Numbered from the stretch's first letter, positions 1-8,304 are shown. The stretch: 64,000 nucleotides of DNA from Bradyrhizobium zhanjiangense (GCF_004114935.1 NZ_CP022221.1:5725001-5789000); one strand, 5' to 3'. Numbers and translations: made by a program. The notes: generated from the letters alone by a model not told the origin.

Positions 1-190
1 TGAAGGTCGTGCCGGCGCGATTGAGCAACATCTCCCAGCCGACCTTGTCGCTCCACTGCTTGAGCTTGTCCTTCTCGACTCCCGCCGTCTTGTAGTCGTG
101 AAACGCGTAAGGCACGCCATGGCTGTCGAGCCAAGTGCGCGCCTTTTTCATGGTGTCGCAGTTCTTGATACCGTAGATGATGTTGGGCAA
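1..190 (-). CDS. ArsC/Spx-family (YffB-like) thioredoxin-fold protein, 3' part cut by window edge
   Basis: The reading frame runs off the left edge, so only about the first 63 residues are present. They read LPNIIYGIKNCDTMKKAR and then a DSHGVPYAFHDYK segment, the N-terminal thioredoxin fold of the ArsC/Spx/YffB family with its single conserved Cys in NCDT. Family members are arsenate-reductase-like or of unknown function, and nothing here ties this one to arsenic. No in-frame ATG fits. The start is read as TTG at 190, preceded by a GAGGAA ribosome-binding site five bases upstream. It is divergent from the CsaA-like gene. The family assignment is firm; the reaction is not known. Confidence 0.75.
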   Translation of the reverse strand, partial: MPNIIYGIKNCDTMKKARTWLDSHGVPYAFHDYKTAGVEKDKLKQWSDKVGWEMLLNRAGTTF

Positions 191-292
191 GTCGTTCCTC
201 GCGCATGCGTCGTATCGTGACCGCCGCGTTGTACGAAACTCCGGTTCGCGCGACAATATTCCGAACGACGCCATTCCCCGATCGGATACACC

Positions 293-664
293 ATGCACGT
301 CACCCACGATCCCGCGGCCGCCGCCTCGCCGACCATCGACTTCAACAGCTTCCTCGCGGTCGATATCCGCGTCGGCACCATCGTCGATGCCAAGCCGTTC
401 CCGGAGGCGCGCAAGCCAGCCTGGCGGCTATGGATCGACTTCGGTCCTGCGATCGGCGTCCGCAAGAGCTCGGCACAGATCACCGAAAATCATCCGCTCG
501 AGTCGCTGGTCGGGCTGCAGATCGCGGCCGTCGTCAATTTCCCGCCGCGCCAGATCGGCCCGGTCGTATCCGAGGTGCTGACGCTCGGTTTCCCCGATGC
601 TGCCGGCAAGGTCGTGCTGGTGCAGCCAAGCAAGCCCGTGCCGAACGGCGGACGGCTGTTCTAG
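293..664 (+). CDS. csaA: CsaA-like tRNA-binding OB-fold protein
   Basis: This 123-residue protein matches the CsaA/EMAP-II type tRNA-binding domain over almost its whole length. VDIRVGTIVDAKPF opens the OB fold, WIDFG follows, and SSAQIT plus VNFPPRQIGP form the later conserved blocks. The usual CsaA protein is about 110 residues, so this one has a short Ala-rich N-terminal extension of around 15. In other bacteria CsaA is a cytoplasmic dimer with tRNA-binding and export-chaperone-like activity; that role is taken from the family. The ATG has no strong Shine-Dalgarno. The gene stands alone, with about 215 bases to the next gene. Confidence 0.85.
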   Translation: MHVTHDPAAAASPTIDFNSFLAVDIRVGTIVDAKPFPEARKPAWRLWIDFGPAIGVRKSSAQITENHPLESLVGLQIAAVVNFPPRQIGPVVSEVLTLGFPDAAGKVVLVQPSKPVPNGGRLF

Positions 665-777
665 CGGCACACGATCGAGAGCCGGGCCGCCGCCTCTATC
701 GGCGTCCCGCAACGGCTCAATCCGTTTTTTTCACGGCATCGGGAGGTCCGGACTTGACCGAAATTCCTTTTGGCAAT

Positions 778-801
778 AAAAATGACTGATTAGTCATTTT
801 T
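778..801. promoter_or_regulatory. Probable TetR operator upstream of 881
   Basis: The arms AATGACT and AGTCATT lie around a GATT centre, and the symmetry extends outwards through A and T runs. TGACTNNTNAGTCA-like palindromes are typical of TetR-family operators. It sits 80 bases upstream of the TetR start. A related half-site, GGTCAGTTA, lies nearer the gene at about 857-865. Inference: autoregulation of the TetR/exporter pair. The T-run after the right arm means it could also serve as a weak terminator for the preceding gene. Confidence 0.5.
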
Positions 802-880
802 TATTTTTATCGGCTTAGGACAGGCTCTGCCCTACCGATGGCTAAAAGGATCGATCGGTCAGTTATTTGAGGACCATCAA

Positions 881-1513
881 ATGCCCAAGATCAGCGACAA
901 GCAACGCGAAGGCCGGCGCCAGCAGATCCTCGAAGCTGCCCTCGCCTGCTTCGCTGAAGACGGTTTTCACCAGACCGGCATGGCCGACATCGTCAAGCGA
1001 TCCGGACTGAGCCATGGCGCGGTCTATCTCTACTTCCAGAGCAAGGACGATCTGATCGAAGCGCTCGCCGATGACCGGCACCGCCGCGAAGCCGTGCTCA
1101 ACTCGGTCGCGCAAGGATCGGGCGATCCGATCGAAGGACTTCACGCGCTGGTCCGCGTCTATGCGCAATGGCTCACCGATCCCGCCGGCGAAGCGCGGCG
1201 TCGCGTCGGCATCCATGGCTGGGCCGAAGCCCTGCGTAACCGCCGCGTCCGTACCAGCGTCGTCGAGGGCATCGACATGCCTCGCGCGCTGATCGTCGCG
1301 CTCATCGAGCGTGGCCAGCATGCCGGCCTCATCAAGCGCGACGTCAGTGCGGACGCGATCGCGCGCGTGCTGATCGCGATCTTCCAGGGATTTGTGCTGC
1401 AAAAGTGCTGGGGCGAGGATGTTGACGTCGAGGCCTGCATGGCAGCCGTGGCCGGTGTGATCGAGGGCTTTCGCGCCACCAAGTCTGACATGAAGCGACG
1501 AACCAGGGCGTGA
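881..1513 (+). CDS. TetR/AcrR-family transcriptional regulator
   Basis: A 210-residue protein with an N-terminal TetR helix-turn-helix at about residues 10-57 (QILEAALACFAEDGFHQTGM, then SGLSHGAVYLYFQSKDDLI). The remainder is the all-helical ligand-binding domain, which is too variable to name a ligand. It is followed after three bases by a TauE/SafE-type permease, so the two are almost certainly co-transcribed and the regulator probably controls that exporter. A palindrome at 778-801 is a likely operator. Length and domain layout are normal for the family. Confidence 0.9.
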   Translation: MPKISDKQREGRRQQILEAALACFAEDGFHQTGMADIVKRSGLSHGAVYLYFQSKDDLIEALADDRHRREAVLNSVAQGSGDPIEGLHALVRVYAQWLTDPAGEARRRVGIHGWAEALRNRRVRTSVVEGIDMPRALIVALIERGQHAGLIKRDVSADAIARVLIAIFQGFVLQKCWGEDVDVEACMAAVAGVIEGFRATKSDMKRRTRA

Positions 1514-1516
1514 GCG

Positions 1517-2299
1517 ATGTCCTGGATTCACGACCTCCTCGCTGGCGCCGGTGTCGGCCTCGTGGGCGGGCTGACATCGGGCTTCATGGGCGTGAGCCCG
1601 GGTGGCGGCCTCGTGATCTTCTCCGTCCTGCTGCTCGGCGCCGAGCAGCACGTCGCGCAGGGCACATCGCTGATCGCGCAGGTGCCTCCGACGGGCCTTG
1701 CGGGCGTGCGCCGCTACTGGCAGAGCGGCAAGCGCAGCCGGTTGCCATGGATCGGCTGGATCGGCCTCGGATTCCTGATCGGTGGCGCCGGCGGCGGTTA
1801 CGCCGCGGCCGCGGTCTCCGACTCGGTCCTACAATGGACTTACGTCGTCTACCTCGTCGCGCTGATCGCTCTGCTGATCCTGCGCCGCGAGCGTAAGGAC
1901 GGGAGCAATGAGGCCGGCGACCGCAATGATCTGCCCTGGCTACCCCTGCTCCTGATCGGCATGCTTGCCGGATTTTCGTCCGGCTTCATGGGCATCGGCG
2001 GTGGCCTCGCGATCACCGTCGGCCTCGCCGCGGGTCTTCGCCTCCCGCAACATCAGGCGCAACTCATCAGCCTCAGCTTCTCGGTCATCCCGACCACCGT
2101 CTCTCCGGCCTGGATCTACTGGAGCAAGGGCTTGATGGTCGGCTGGCCCGCCATCATCGGTATTTTGGCCGGACTTTGGATCGGCACCGATCTCGGCGCA
2201 CGCGCGGCCAATGGCGTCAGCAAATCGATGCTGCGCCGGATGATGATCGGCTTCGTCGCATTGATGGCGCTCTACATGAGCTACAAGGCTCTGTTCTAG
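1517..2299 (+). CDS. TauE/SafE (TSUP) family sulfite/anion exporter
   Basis: A 260-residue integral membrane protein with about eight hydrophobic helices. It shows the internal duplication typical of the TSUP family: GLTSGFMGVSPGGGL near residue 20 and GFSSGFMGIGGGLAI near residue 155 are the two copies of the family motif. Members move small organic or sulfur-containing anions across the inner membrane. Substrate here is unknown. It begins three bases after the TetR gene stop, and that regulator is the obvious controller. The stop is tail to tail with a GST gene, only two bases away. Confidence 0.87.
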   Translation: MSWIHDLLAGAGVGLVGGLTSGFMGVSPGGGLVIFSVLLLGAEQHVAQGTSLIAQVPPTGLAGVRRYWQSGKRSRLPWIGWIGLGFLIGGAGGGYAAAAVSDSVLQWTYVVYLVALIALLILRRERKDGSNEAGDRNDLPWLPLLLIGMLAGFSSGFMGIGGGLAITVGLAAGLRLPQHQAQLISLSFSVIPTTVSPAWIYWSKGLMVGWPAIIGILAGLWIGTDLGARAANGVSKSMLRRMMIGFVALMALYMSYKALF

Positions 2300-2301
2300 C
2301 C

Positions 2302-3006
2302 TCACGGCCGCTTCGGAATGTTCAGCCCCCGCTGCACCGCCGGACGCGCAAGGCCCCGTTCGAGCCAAGCACCGACCGACTTGAACTGGCTGAATGCGAC
2401 GAGATCGCCGGCGCCGTAGAAGCCGATGAGATTGCGCACCCAGCCGAGCATGGAGATGTCGGCAATGGTGTAGTCGTCATCCATGAACCATTGCCGACCG
2501 GCGAGATGCGCCTCCATCACGCCGAGCAGGCGCTTGGACTCGTCCACGTAGCGTTCGAGCGGCCGCTTGTCCTCAAACTCCCTGCCGGCGAATTTGTGGA
2601 AGAAGCCGACCTGGCCGAACATCGGCCCGATGCCGCCCATCTGGAAATGCACCCACTGGATGGCCTGGTAGCGGCGTGCGGCGTCCTCCGGCAGAAGCTT
2701 GCCGGTCTTCTCGGCGAGGTATTGCAGGATCGCCCCGGATTCGAACAGCGGCAGCGGCCTGCCGCCGGGGCCGTTGGGATCGAGGATCGCCGGGATCTTG
2801 CCGTTCGGATTGAGCGAGAGGAATTCGGTCGTCTTCTGGTCGTCCTTGCCGAAATCGACGAGATGGACTTCGTAAGGCAATCCGATCTCCTCCAGCATGA
2901 TCGAGACCTTGACGCCGTTCGGCGTCGGCAGCGAATAGAGCTGAAGCAGTTCGGGATGTTTCGCCGGCCAACGTTTGGTGATGGGAAAAGCAGATAGAGC
3001 TGACAT
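2302..3006 (-). CDS. Glutathione S-transferase, YfcG/YghU-like
   Basis: A 234-residue cytosolic GST. The thioredoxin-like N-terminal half starts at about residue 20 with LYSLPTPNGVKVSIMLEE; the TPNG stretch matches the Thr/Asn active-site region of the disulfide-bond oxidoreductase subgroup (YfcG, YghU). LNPNGKIPAI carries the cis-Pro and FESGAILQYLAE the glutathione-binding Glu-Ser pair. The helical C-terminal domain follows (DYTIADISMLGW). YfcG-like enzymes reduce disulfides using glutathione, so a disulfide reductase role is more likely than conjugation. The ATG has AAAGG upstream. Confidence 0.88.
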   Translation of the reverse strand: MSALSAFPITKRWPAKHPELLQLYSLPTPNGVKVSIMLEEIGLPYEVHLVDFGKDDQKTTEFLSLNPNGKIPAILDPNGPGGRPLPLFESGAILQYLAEKTGKLLPEDAARRYQAIQWVHFQMGGIGPMFGQVGFFHKFAGREFEDKRPLERYVDESKRLLGVMEAHLAGRQWFMDDDYTIADISMLGWVRNLIGFYGAGDLVAFSQFKSVGAWLERGLARPAVQRGLNIPKRP

Positions 3007-3095
3007 CGCGACCTTTGATGCAAGGACTGAGGCGTGCTCAATCTAGGCAGGACGCCGTGCGGCGCAAGTCACTATTCGTCCCTGCGAGCCCTCGC

Positions 3096-3242
3096 TTATG
3101 GCGGCAGCGTTGCCATCGCCACGATCGGAGTCCTTGCGTCATGTTGCAGTCGGTACTCGATGAACCGTTGACCCGTGATCAACAGCAGAGCCGTAAAGGC
3201 AATCGCCAGCATCGCGGTCGCCAATTGGCAGACGTCGTACAT
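3096..3242 (-). CDS. Small single-pass membrane protein (48 residues), hypothetical
   Basis: The short frame starts with MYDVCQLATAMLAIAF and has one hydrophobic segment (about residues 7-27) followed by a charged tail RFIEYRLQHDAR. A GAGGGA ribosome-binding site sits about nine bases before the ATG, which argues for this start rather than upstream ones in the same open frame. I do not recognise a family. It is probably a small inner-membrane protein, and it could be non-coding. Confidence 0.45.
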   Translation of the reverse strand: MYDVCQLATAMLAIAFTALLLITGQRFIEYRLQHDARTPIVAMATLPP

Positions 3243-3405
3243 GGTGTTTTGTCCCTCAACAGTCATTGGCCAACGACCGTTCAAGGACCATGTTCCTCGC
3301 CCACTTGAAAATATTGCCGCAGTTTCCCACTCTCCGAGACAAGGGTATCGCACTGTTCCAGCCGCCCGCGCAGGGACCATTGAGCCTTCCAAGCGTTATC
3401 GCCGG

Positions 3406-3636
3406 ATGAGCATCGAGAAGCGCGCCCTGCTCGACCATGCTGAGCGGTGTCGCCGTGTCGCCGGCGAACTCGCGCATCACGCGGCCGCGCGGCGGTTGCA
3501 GTCAATGGCCGAGGAGTACGAGGAGAGAGCAGCAAGACTGGACGACGATGGCATTGATGTGAAGCAGAGCCATGCCCGTCGCTGCCACGCGGGAGACGGA
3601 AGCGATCGCGAGGGCCACGGAGGCCTCAATAGTTGA
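3406..3636 (+). CDS. Small conserved hypothetical protein (76 residues)
   Basis: Beginning MSIEKRALLDHAERCRRVAG, the protein has a helical, Ala/Arg/Glu-rich body with the phrase MAEEYEERAARLDDD. As I recall, many small rhizobial hypothetical proteins share this HAERC...LQSMAEEYEERAARL pattern; their function is unknown. It has no signal peptide and no membrane segment. Its 3' end overlaps the DUF429 gene on the other strand by 11 bases. The last 20 residues are low-quality and His/Arg-rich, so the true end may have drifted. Confidence 0.5.
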   Translation: MSIEKRALLDHAERCRRVAGELAHHAAARRLQSMAEEYEERAARLDDDGIDVKQSHARRCHAGDGSDREGHGGLNS

Positions 3637-4291
3637 TCTCCATTCTCAGCCCCCGCGTGTCGATCTCGTCGTCGCCGACACGTTGCGTGCTATCGCGCGC
3701 CGCGACCGCGCAGGCGCAGGCATCGATGAGATCATCGCGGCCGATACCGGTGCGGTAGCGAAGCGCCAGCCATTTCGGCAGGCGCGTGAATCCGCGCCGC
3801 TCCAGGAGCGCGATGCGCTGTTCGCGGCCTTGCGCCGATGTCTTCTTCGCAAGATGGACTTGTCCTGCCAGATTCCAGAAAATCAATTCCGGATGGGCTT
3901 CGCCGATGCTGGCTTGCCGCGCCTGCGTCATGGCATCGTCGACCTCCTTGAGCTTGTCCCTGATGTTCCAGAGCTGCGCGGATATGCCCCTGCCCTCGCC
4001 CTCGCGCGCCCAATAATGGCGATTGGCCGCAGCCATATCCGGAAACGTCCAGAGGTCGCGGCGCGCGCCGAGAAATACGGCAGGCCCGATCAATTCGCGT
4101 GCACGCAGATCGCAAGCGCGATAGCCGCTCGGATTCAAACCGATCGGCATGTCGATCATTGCGCGCGCATGCGGCATCACGAGCAGGCGCGTCAGGCCCG
4201 GTGAATAATCGAAGCCGTGATCGCCGCGCTCATCGATCCAGGCCGCGACCCAGCCGAAGCGAAATCCATCAAGGCCGAGATAGGTTGGCAC
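3626..4291 (-). CDS. DUF429 family protein (predicted RNase H-like fold)
   Basis: A 221-residue protein starting MPTYLGLDGFRFGWVAAWID. The LGLDG opening, the AMIDMPIGL segment and the EAHPELIFW segment match DUF429, a family predicted to have an RNase H-like fold with acidic residues at these positions. The conserved late acidic block is RDDLIDACACAVAA. The biochemical activity is not established. It stands alone and has no operon partner. The length is normal for the family. Confidence 0.8.
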   Translation of the reverse strand: MPTYLGLDGFRFGWVAAWIDERGDHGFDYSPGLTRLLVMPHARAMIDMPIGLNPSGYRACDLRARELIGPAVFLGARRDLWTFPDMAAANRHYWAREGEGRGISAQLWNIRDKLKEVDDAMTQARQASIGEAHPELIFWNLAGQVHLAKKTSAQGREQRIALLERRGFTRLPKWLALRYRTGIGRDDLIDACACAVAARDSTQRVGDDEIDTRGLRMEINY

Positions 4292-4406
4292 GTCGTGCGT
4301 CCGTCATTTCCAATTTCTCACGCGCGCCGCTTGACGCCCGCAAGTTGCGGGCGTATGTCCCGCGCCCTCGCGATCACTTCCGTTCGCGAAAACAGTGAAC
4401 CCAGTG

Positions 4407-4499
4407 ATGAAGCACAGCTACGAAAGATTTGCGCGACTGTCGAATGGCCTGCGGCCAATCGATTGCGCATGCCCGGCTCATGGGAGCGATCTTGCCTGA
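4407..4499 (+). CDS. Possible 30-residue small protein upstream of a terminator
   Basis: A short frame beginning MKHSYERFARLSNGLRPID and ending CPAHGSDLA lies just ahead of a strong rho-independent terminator at 4529-4563. Something on the plus strand must be transcribed into that terminator, and no larger gene on that strand precedes it within 700 bases. There is no clear ribosome-binding site, so this may instead be part of a small RNA. No family is recognised, and the call is tentative. Confidence 0.25.
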   Translation: MKHSYERFARLSNGLRPIDCACPAHGSDLA

Positions 4500-4528
4500 C
4501 CGCAAGATCGACAGTCCGCTTCTCACGG

Positions 4529-4563
4529 ACCCTCCCGAGCCTGCCGCTCCGGAGGGTTTTTTG
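4529..4563 (+). terminator. Rho-independent terminator
   Basis: A strong hairpin is formed by ACCCTCC pairing with GGAGGGT, with an inner GAGC/GCTC stem, followed by TTTTTT. It closes a plus-strand transcript starting somewhere in 4292-4500, and separates it from rtcB. Most of the rest of 4292-4798 (about 500 bases) shows no convincing gene. Confidence 0.8.
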
Positions 4564-4798
4564 TTGCCCGCCGCGCGGCCCATTCAGACATCCCGGCAAT
4601 GGCCGGAACCGGAGACCCCGGATCCCGGGGCTCGCGCAAACGATGCGCGTGCCAAACCGCCTGGACTCGCGTCAACGGCTTCTCTGAGGCGCCACGGTTG
4701 CGTGGATCGCTGCGTCGGAGACGGCGTTTAATTGATGCGCAACGACAACGACCCCGGACGCGGGACTGCGCCCCGGGGGCCAAGCAGGACTCAAGACC

Positions 4799-6139
4799 AT
4801 GCGACGATCCGATCCCTACATGGAACGCGCCCGCGAGCTCTGCCTCGCCGCCGGCATCGATCCCGACTCGCGCGTCGGCGAAGGACGCGGCCAGCCGGCC
4901 TGGTGCTCGTACCGGGACGCCGCGCGCAAGGAGCATCTCGCCCGCGAAGCCAACACCGCCGCGAGCGAGATCGCGAACCTGCGTCCGCAGGACGCGCGCT
5001 TCCGGAATGCGCCGCTGAAGATCTTCGGCCCGCATGAGGAGGCGACCGTGGCGCAGATGCGCAACTGCATGGCGGTCGGCAATGTCGTATCCGGCGTGAT
5101 CTGCGCCGACGGCCATCTCGGCTATGCCCAGCCGGTCGGCGGGGTCATCGCCTACGAGAAGCAGATCAGCATCTCCGGCGTCGGCTTCGACATCGGCTGC
5201 GGCAACATGGCCGCAAAGCTCGACACGCGCTTCGACGACATCGCCAACATCGTGCCCACGATCATCCGCGACGTCGCCAAGACGATCTCGTTCGGTGTCG
5301 GCCGCGCCAATGCCGAGCGGGCCGAGCACGAGCTGTTCGACGACGGCGATGCCTGGCGCGAGAGCGACATGGAGGCCTACCGTCAGAAAGCGATGAGCCA
5401 GCTCGGCACGGTCGGATCGGGCAACCACTATGTCGACCTCATGCGCGACGAGGAAGGCTTTGTCTGGATCGGCGTCCATTTCGGAAGCCGCGGCCTCGGA
5501 CACACCTCCGCGACGCGCTACCTCAAGGCCGCCGGCGGCAAGGATGGCATGAACGTCCCGCCCGCCGTGATCGACGAGGAGTCCGAGCTCGGCCGCCGCT
5601 ACATCGCGGCGATGCATCTCGCCGGGCGTTACGCCTATGCGGGTCGCGAGTGGGTCGTCGAGCGGGTCCGCCAGATCATCGGCGGCAGCGTGATCGAGAG
5701 CGTGCACAACCACCACAATTACGCCTGGCGTGAGACCCACGAGGGCAAGGATCTGTGGGTGGTGCGCAAGGGCGCGACGCCGGCGTTTCCCGGCCAGAAG
5801 GGATTCGTCGGCGGCTCGATGGGCGACGATGCCGTCATCCTCGAAGGCGTCGACAGTCCGGAGGCCAAGGCTTCGCTGTACTCGACCGTGCACGGCGCCG
5901 GCCGCCTGTTCGGACGACGGGAGGCGAAGCGGCGCTTCTCGCGCGCGGAAATGGACCGATGGCTGAGCGAGCGCGGCGTCACCCTCGTTGGTGCCGACCT
6001 CGACGAGAGCCCGATGGCCTATCGCCGCCTGCCGGACGTGCTGGCGCAGCACGCCGGCACCGTGCGGGTGCTGCACACGCTGCGGCCGTTCGCCGTCGCC
6101 ATGGCCGGCGAAGGCGAGTTCGATCCGTGGAAGGACTGA
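4799..6139 (+). CDS. rtcB: RtcB family RNA-splicing ligase
   Basis: RtcB joins RNA 2',3'-cyclic-phosphate or 3'-phosphate ends to 5'-OH ends using GTP and Mn2+. At 446 residues the length fits. The metal-binding and catalytic blocks are visible in order: GFDIGCGNM near residue 130 (Asp and Cys ligands), GSGNHYVDL (His), VHFGSRGLGH (His), NHHNYA (His), and VHGAGR near residue 365, which carries the nucleophilic His. All key residues are intact. No archease, RtcA or Rsr/Y-RNA partner lies nearby, so this is a stand-alone copy, probably for RNA repair. The gene ends just before a terminator. AGGA about ten bases upstream is a modest ribosome-binding site. Confidence 0.93.
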   Translation: MRRSDPYMERARELCLAAGIDPDSRVGEGRGQPAWCSYRDAARKEHLAREANTAASEIANLRPQDARFRNAPLKIFGPHEEATVAQMRNCMAVGNVVSGVICADGHLGYAQPVGGVIAYEKQISISGVGFDIGCGNMAAKLDTRFDDIANIVPTIIRDVAKTISFGVGRANAERAEHELFDDGDAWRESDMEAYRQKAMSQLGTVGSGNHYVDLMRDEEGFVWIGVHFGSRGLGHTSATRYLKAAGGKDGMNVPPAVIDEESELGRRYIAAMHLAGRYAYAGREWVVERVRQIIGGSVIESVHNHHNYAWRETHEGKDLWVVRKGATPAFPGQKGFVGGSMGDDAVILEGVDSPEAKASLYSTVHGAGRLFGRREAKRRFSRAEMDRWLSERGVTLVGADLDESPMAYRRLPDVLAQHAGTVRVLHTLRPFAVAMAGEGEFDPWKD

Positions 6140-6147
6140 CGCAAACA

Positions 6148-6185
6148 GCGAGTGGGAGGTAGGCCCCCCACTCGCAGCATTTTTG
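6148..6185 (+). terminator. Rho-independent terminator of rtcB
   Basis: GCGAGTGGG pairs with CCCACTCGC around a ten-base loop, followed shortly by TTTTT. It begins eight bases after the rtcB stop and lies between convergent genes, so the minus-strand sigma factor gene could also be affected. Confidence 0.85.
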
Positions 6186-6226
6186 TGTCTTGTCCGGTGA
6201 CGCGCGAACAGGCTTTGCGCCGTGTC

Positions 6227-6748
6227 TCATCTCGTCAGATATTCGCGCATCAGGGCGCGGGCGCGATGCAGACGGGCCTTCACGGTCTGCCTGGAGGCCC
6301 CGAGCGCGACGGCGATCTCGTCGATGGTCATCTCCTTGACGTCGCGCATCAGGGCGACGTCGCGATAGTGCGGCGGCAGCGCCTCGAAGGCGGCGGCCAC
6401 ATCGAGCCGCAGATCGGCTTCCGGGCGAGCCAGCAGTGCCGCCTCCGCCTCGCCGTCGTCGATCGCCGGCGCAAGGCCTGCCTTGCGCGCGAGCCGCAGG
6501 CATTCGCGGCGGACCACACTGAACAGCCAGGCCGAAAACGCCAGCAGCGAGCGGATCGTCCCGACATGCCGGAACAGGATCCACATCGCTTCCTGCGTCG
6601 CATCCTCGGCATCCGCCGAGCTGCGGCAGGTCGCCCGCGCATAGCGGCGGATGTCGGGCTGTGCCGTCTCCAGCAGAGACGCGATCGCCTGGGGGTCTCC
6701 GAGCCGCGCGGCCTCGAACAAATTTGGCGAGATCGCAGCCGCGCTCAC
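6227..6748 (-). CDS. RNA polymerase sigma factor, ECF type
   Basis: A 173-residue sigma-70 family protein containing only regions 2 and 4. Region 2 is about residues 25-90 (EDATQEAMWILFRH, FSAWLFSVVRRECL) and region 4 about 115-165 (LPPHYRDVALMRD, MTIDEIAVALGASRQTVKAR). The start is GTG at 6748, chosen because an AGGGAGG ribosome-binding site sits six bases upstream. The GTG overlaps the stop of the upstream DUF2892 gene by four bases (GTGA), so the two are translationally coupled. No classical anti-sigma (zinc-binding or FecR-like) gene is adjacent. The small membrane protein is the only partner. Confidence 0.88.
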   Translation of the reverse strand: MSAAAISPNLFEAARLGDPQAIASLLETAQPDIRRYARATCRSSADAEDATQEAMWILFRHVGTIRSLLAFSAWLFSVVRRECLRLARKAGLAPAIDDGEAEAALLARPEADLRLDVAAAFEALPPHYRDVALMRDVKEMTIDEIAVALGASRQTVKARLHRARALMREYLTR

Positions 6749-6954
6749 GATGCACCTCCCTTGCCGATGCCGGCCACCGCGCACATCGGGCAATAGCCGA
6801 CGAGGCCGGTCACTGCTAAGCCCGCTCCGCCGAGCGCGACCAGCCACGCCGCGGTGCCGACTAGATAGACGAACGCTGCGACCGCGACTGCGACACCCAA
6901 GACGATCCGCACCGCCTGATGCGGGCCGCCGATGTTTTTCCTGTAGAATCCCAT
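6745..6954 (-). CDS. DUF2892 small inner-membrane protein with CPMC motif
   Basis: A 69-residue protein beginning MGFYRKNIGGPHQAVRI, with two hydrophobic segments (about 18-36 and 39-53) and ending in GYCPMCAVAG. The layout matches DUF2892 (the membrane part of YgaP), where the usual ending is GWCPLY; here the Tyr position is a second Cys, giving CPMC. The start at 6954 is chosen over an ATG five codons upstream because GGAGG lies five bases before it. It is coupled to the sigma factor by a GTGA overlap. A redox-sensing or anti-sigma role is possible but is only inference from that coupling. Confidence 0.8.
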   Translation of the reverse strand: MGFYRKNIGGPHQAVRIVLGVAVAVAAFVYLVGTAAWLVALGGAGLAVTGLVGYCPMCAVAGIGKGGAS

Positions 6955-7048
6955 CACATCCTCCGACATGGCCGAGACTGATCGTCTCGACCATCAAGAG
7001 GGCGCGATCCCCAAAAAGGATTCGCAGTGTCGGGAGATTTTTTCGCGG

Positions 7049-8233
7049 TCAGCCTCCGGCCGCCTGATAAGCCAGGCGCTTGAACTCGAAGAAGAACGGA
7101 TTCCAGAAGCCCATGTAGCGCTGGGTCATCAGCACGCCGGCGGTGTTGGCCTCAGGGCAGATCCACCAATGTGTGCCGGCAAGCCCGCCCCACTGGAATT
7201 CACCAATCGAATTCGGGGGATCGAAAGGCGTCGGCGCGAAGGTGACGGCACCGCCGAGGCCAAAGCCCTTGCCGGGGATCGGCCCGAGATTGGCGAAGCG
7301 TATGGTCTGGCCGGCGGGCAGTTGGTTCGTCATCATCTGCCGCAGCGTCTCCGGCTTCAGCAGCGCATCCGAACCGGGCAGCAGCGCGCGCACCAGCGCC
7401 AGCATGTCGGCCAGGGTCGAGACCAGACCGCCGCCGCCGGACAACCGCGGCAACGGCCGCCGATAGGCCTGAGGATAAGGCAGATGATCGGCCCGCGTGA
7501 GGCCAGGCTCCATCGGATCGAGCACATCAGCGCCGCTATAGAGTGCGACCAGCCTGCCCTGCTGCGCTTCCGGCACGTGGAAGCCGGTATCGATCATCCC
7601 GAGCGGATCGAAGATGCGGGCCTTGAGCAAGGCGTCGAGCGGCTGGCCGGAGACGACCTCGACGACATGGCCGAGCACGTCGGTCGCCACCGAATATTCC
7701 CAGCCGGTGCCGGGATGATAGGACAACGGCAGATCGGCAAGCCGGTCGATCATGTCGGCGAGCGGCGTCAGCGGGTTGAGCACGCGCGCCTCGTTGTAGC
7801 CTTTGAACAGCACCGTGCCGGGATCGAAGATGCCGTAGCTGAGCCCGGACGTGTGGGTCAGCAGCTGGCGGATCGTGATCGCGCTCCTCGCCGGCTCGAC
7901 ATCGCCAAGGCTCGCAGCGCCCGGCTTCAACACCATGCGATGGCCGAGCTGCGGCAGGAATTTCTCGACGGCATCATCGAGCCCGACGCGGCCTTCCTCG
8001 ACCAGCAGCATGATGGCGCAGGTGATGAAGATCTTGGTGTTGGAGAAGGCGCGGAAGATGTGGTCGGGCCGCAGCGCAGTGCTGCCCTCGCGATCGGCAA
8101 AGCCGACGCATTGCTGGTCGACGACATCGCGGCCCCGCAGCACGGCCCAGGATGCACCCGGGATGATCTCCTGATCGACATAACGCTGCATTGCCGTCCG
8201 CGCGGCGGAAAAATCAGGTGTCCTGGCGTCCAT
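7049..8233 (-). CDS. Serine hydrolase, class C beta-lactamase family
   Basis: A 394-residue protein with the penicillin-binding/beta-lactamase fold. The nucleophile motif SxxK is S64-N-T-K67, and YSVATDVLG carries the Tyr-Ser second motif. There is no obvious signal peptide, so it is probably cytoplasmic and more likely an esterase or peptidase of the EstB type than a true beta-lactamase. The start is ATG at 8233, which has GGGGA seven bases upstream; a TTG four codons earlier is also in frame. It is separated from its neighbours by short gaps and may be the last gene of the 9347-7049 unit. Confidence 0.85.
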   Translation of the reverse strand: MDARTPDFSAARTAMQRYVDQEIIPGASWAVLRGRDVVDQQCVGFADREGSTALRPDHIFRAFSNTKIFITCAIMLLVEEGRVGLDDAVEKFLPQLGHRMVLKPGAASLGDVEPARSAITIRQLLTHTSGLSYGIFDPGTVLFKGYNEARVLNPLTPLADMIDRLADLPLSYHPGTGWEYSVATDVLGHVVEVVSGQPLDALLKARIFDPLGMIDTGFHVPEAQQGRLVALYSGADVLDPMEPGLTRADHLPYPQAYRRPLPRLSGGGGLVSTLADMLALVRALLPGSDALLKPETLRQMMTNQLPAGQTIRFANLGPIPGKGFGLGGAVTFAPTPFDPPNSIGEFQWGGLAGTHWWICPEANTAGVLMTQRYMGFWNPFFFEFKRLAYQAAGG

Positions 8234-8304
8234 GTGTTTCCCCAACTATCGTTGGGTCGGATATAGCGGGAATTCGCAGGAAATAAAGACCTCCCCCGCG
8301 AGCG

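Noticed and set aside
4523..6076. Long open frame antisense to rtcB
   Set aside because: It is the mirror of a conserved gene in GC-rich DNA, has no recognisable domain, and rtcB's catalytic residues are all intact on the other strand.
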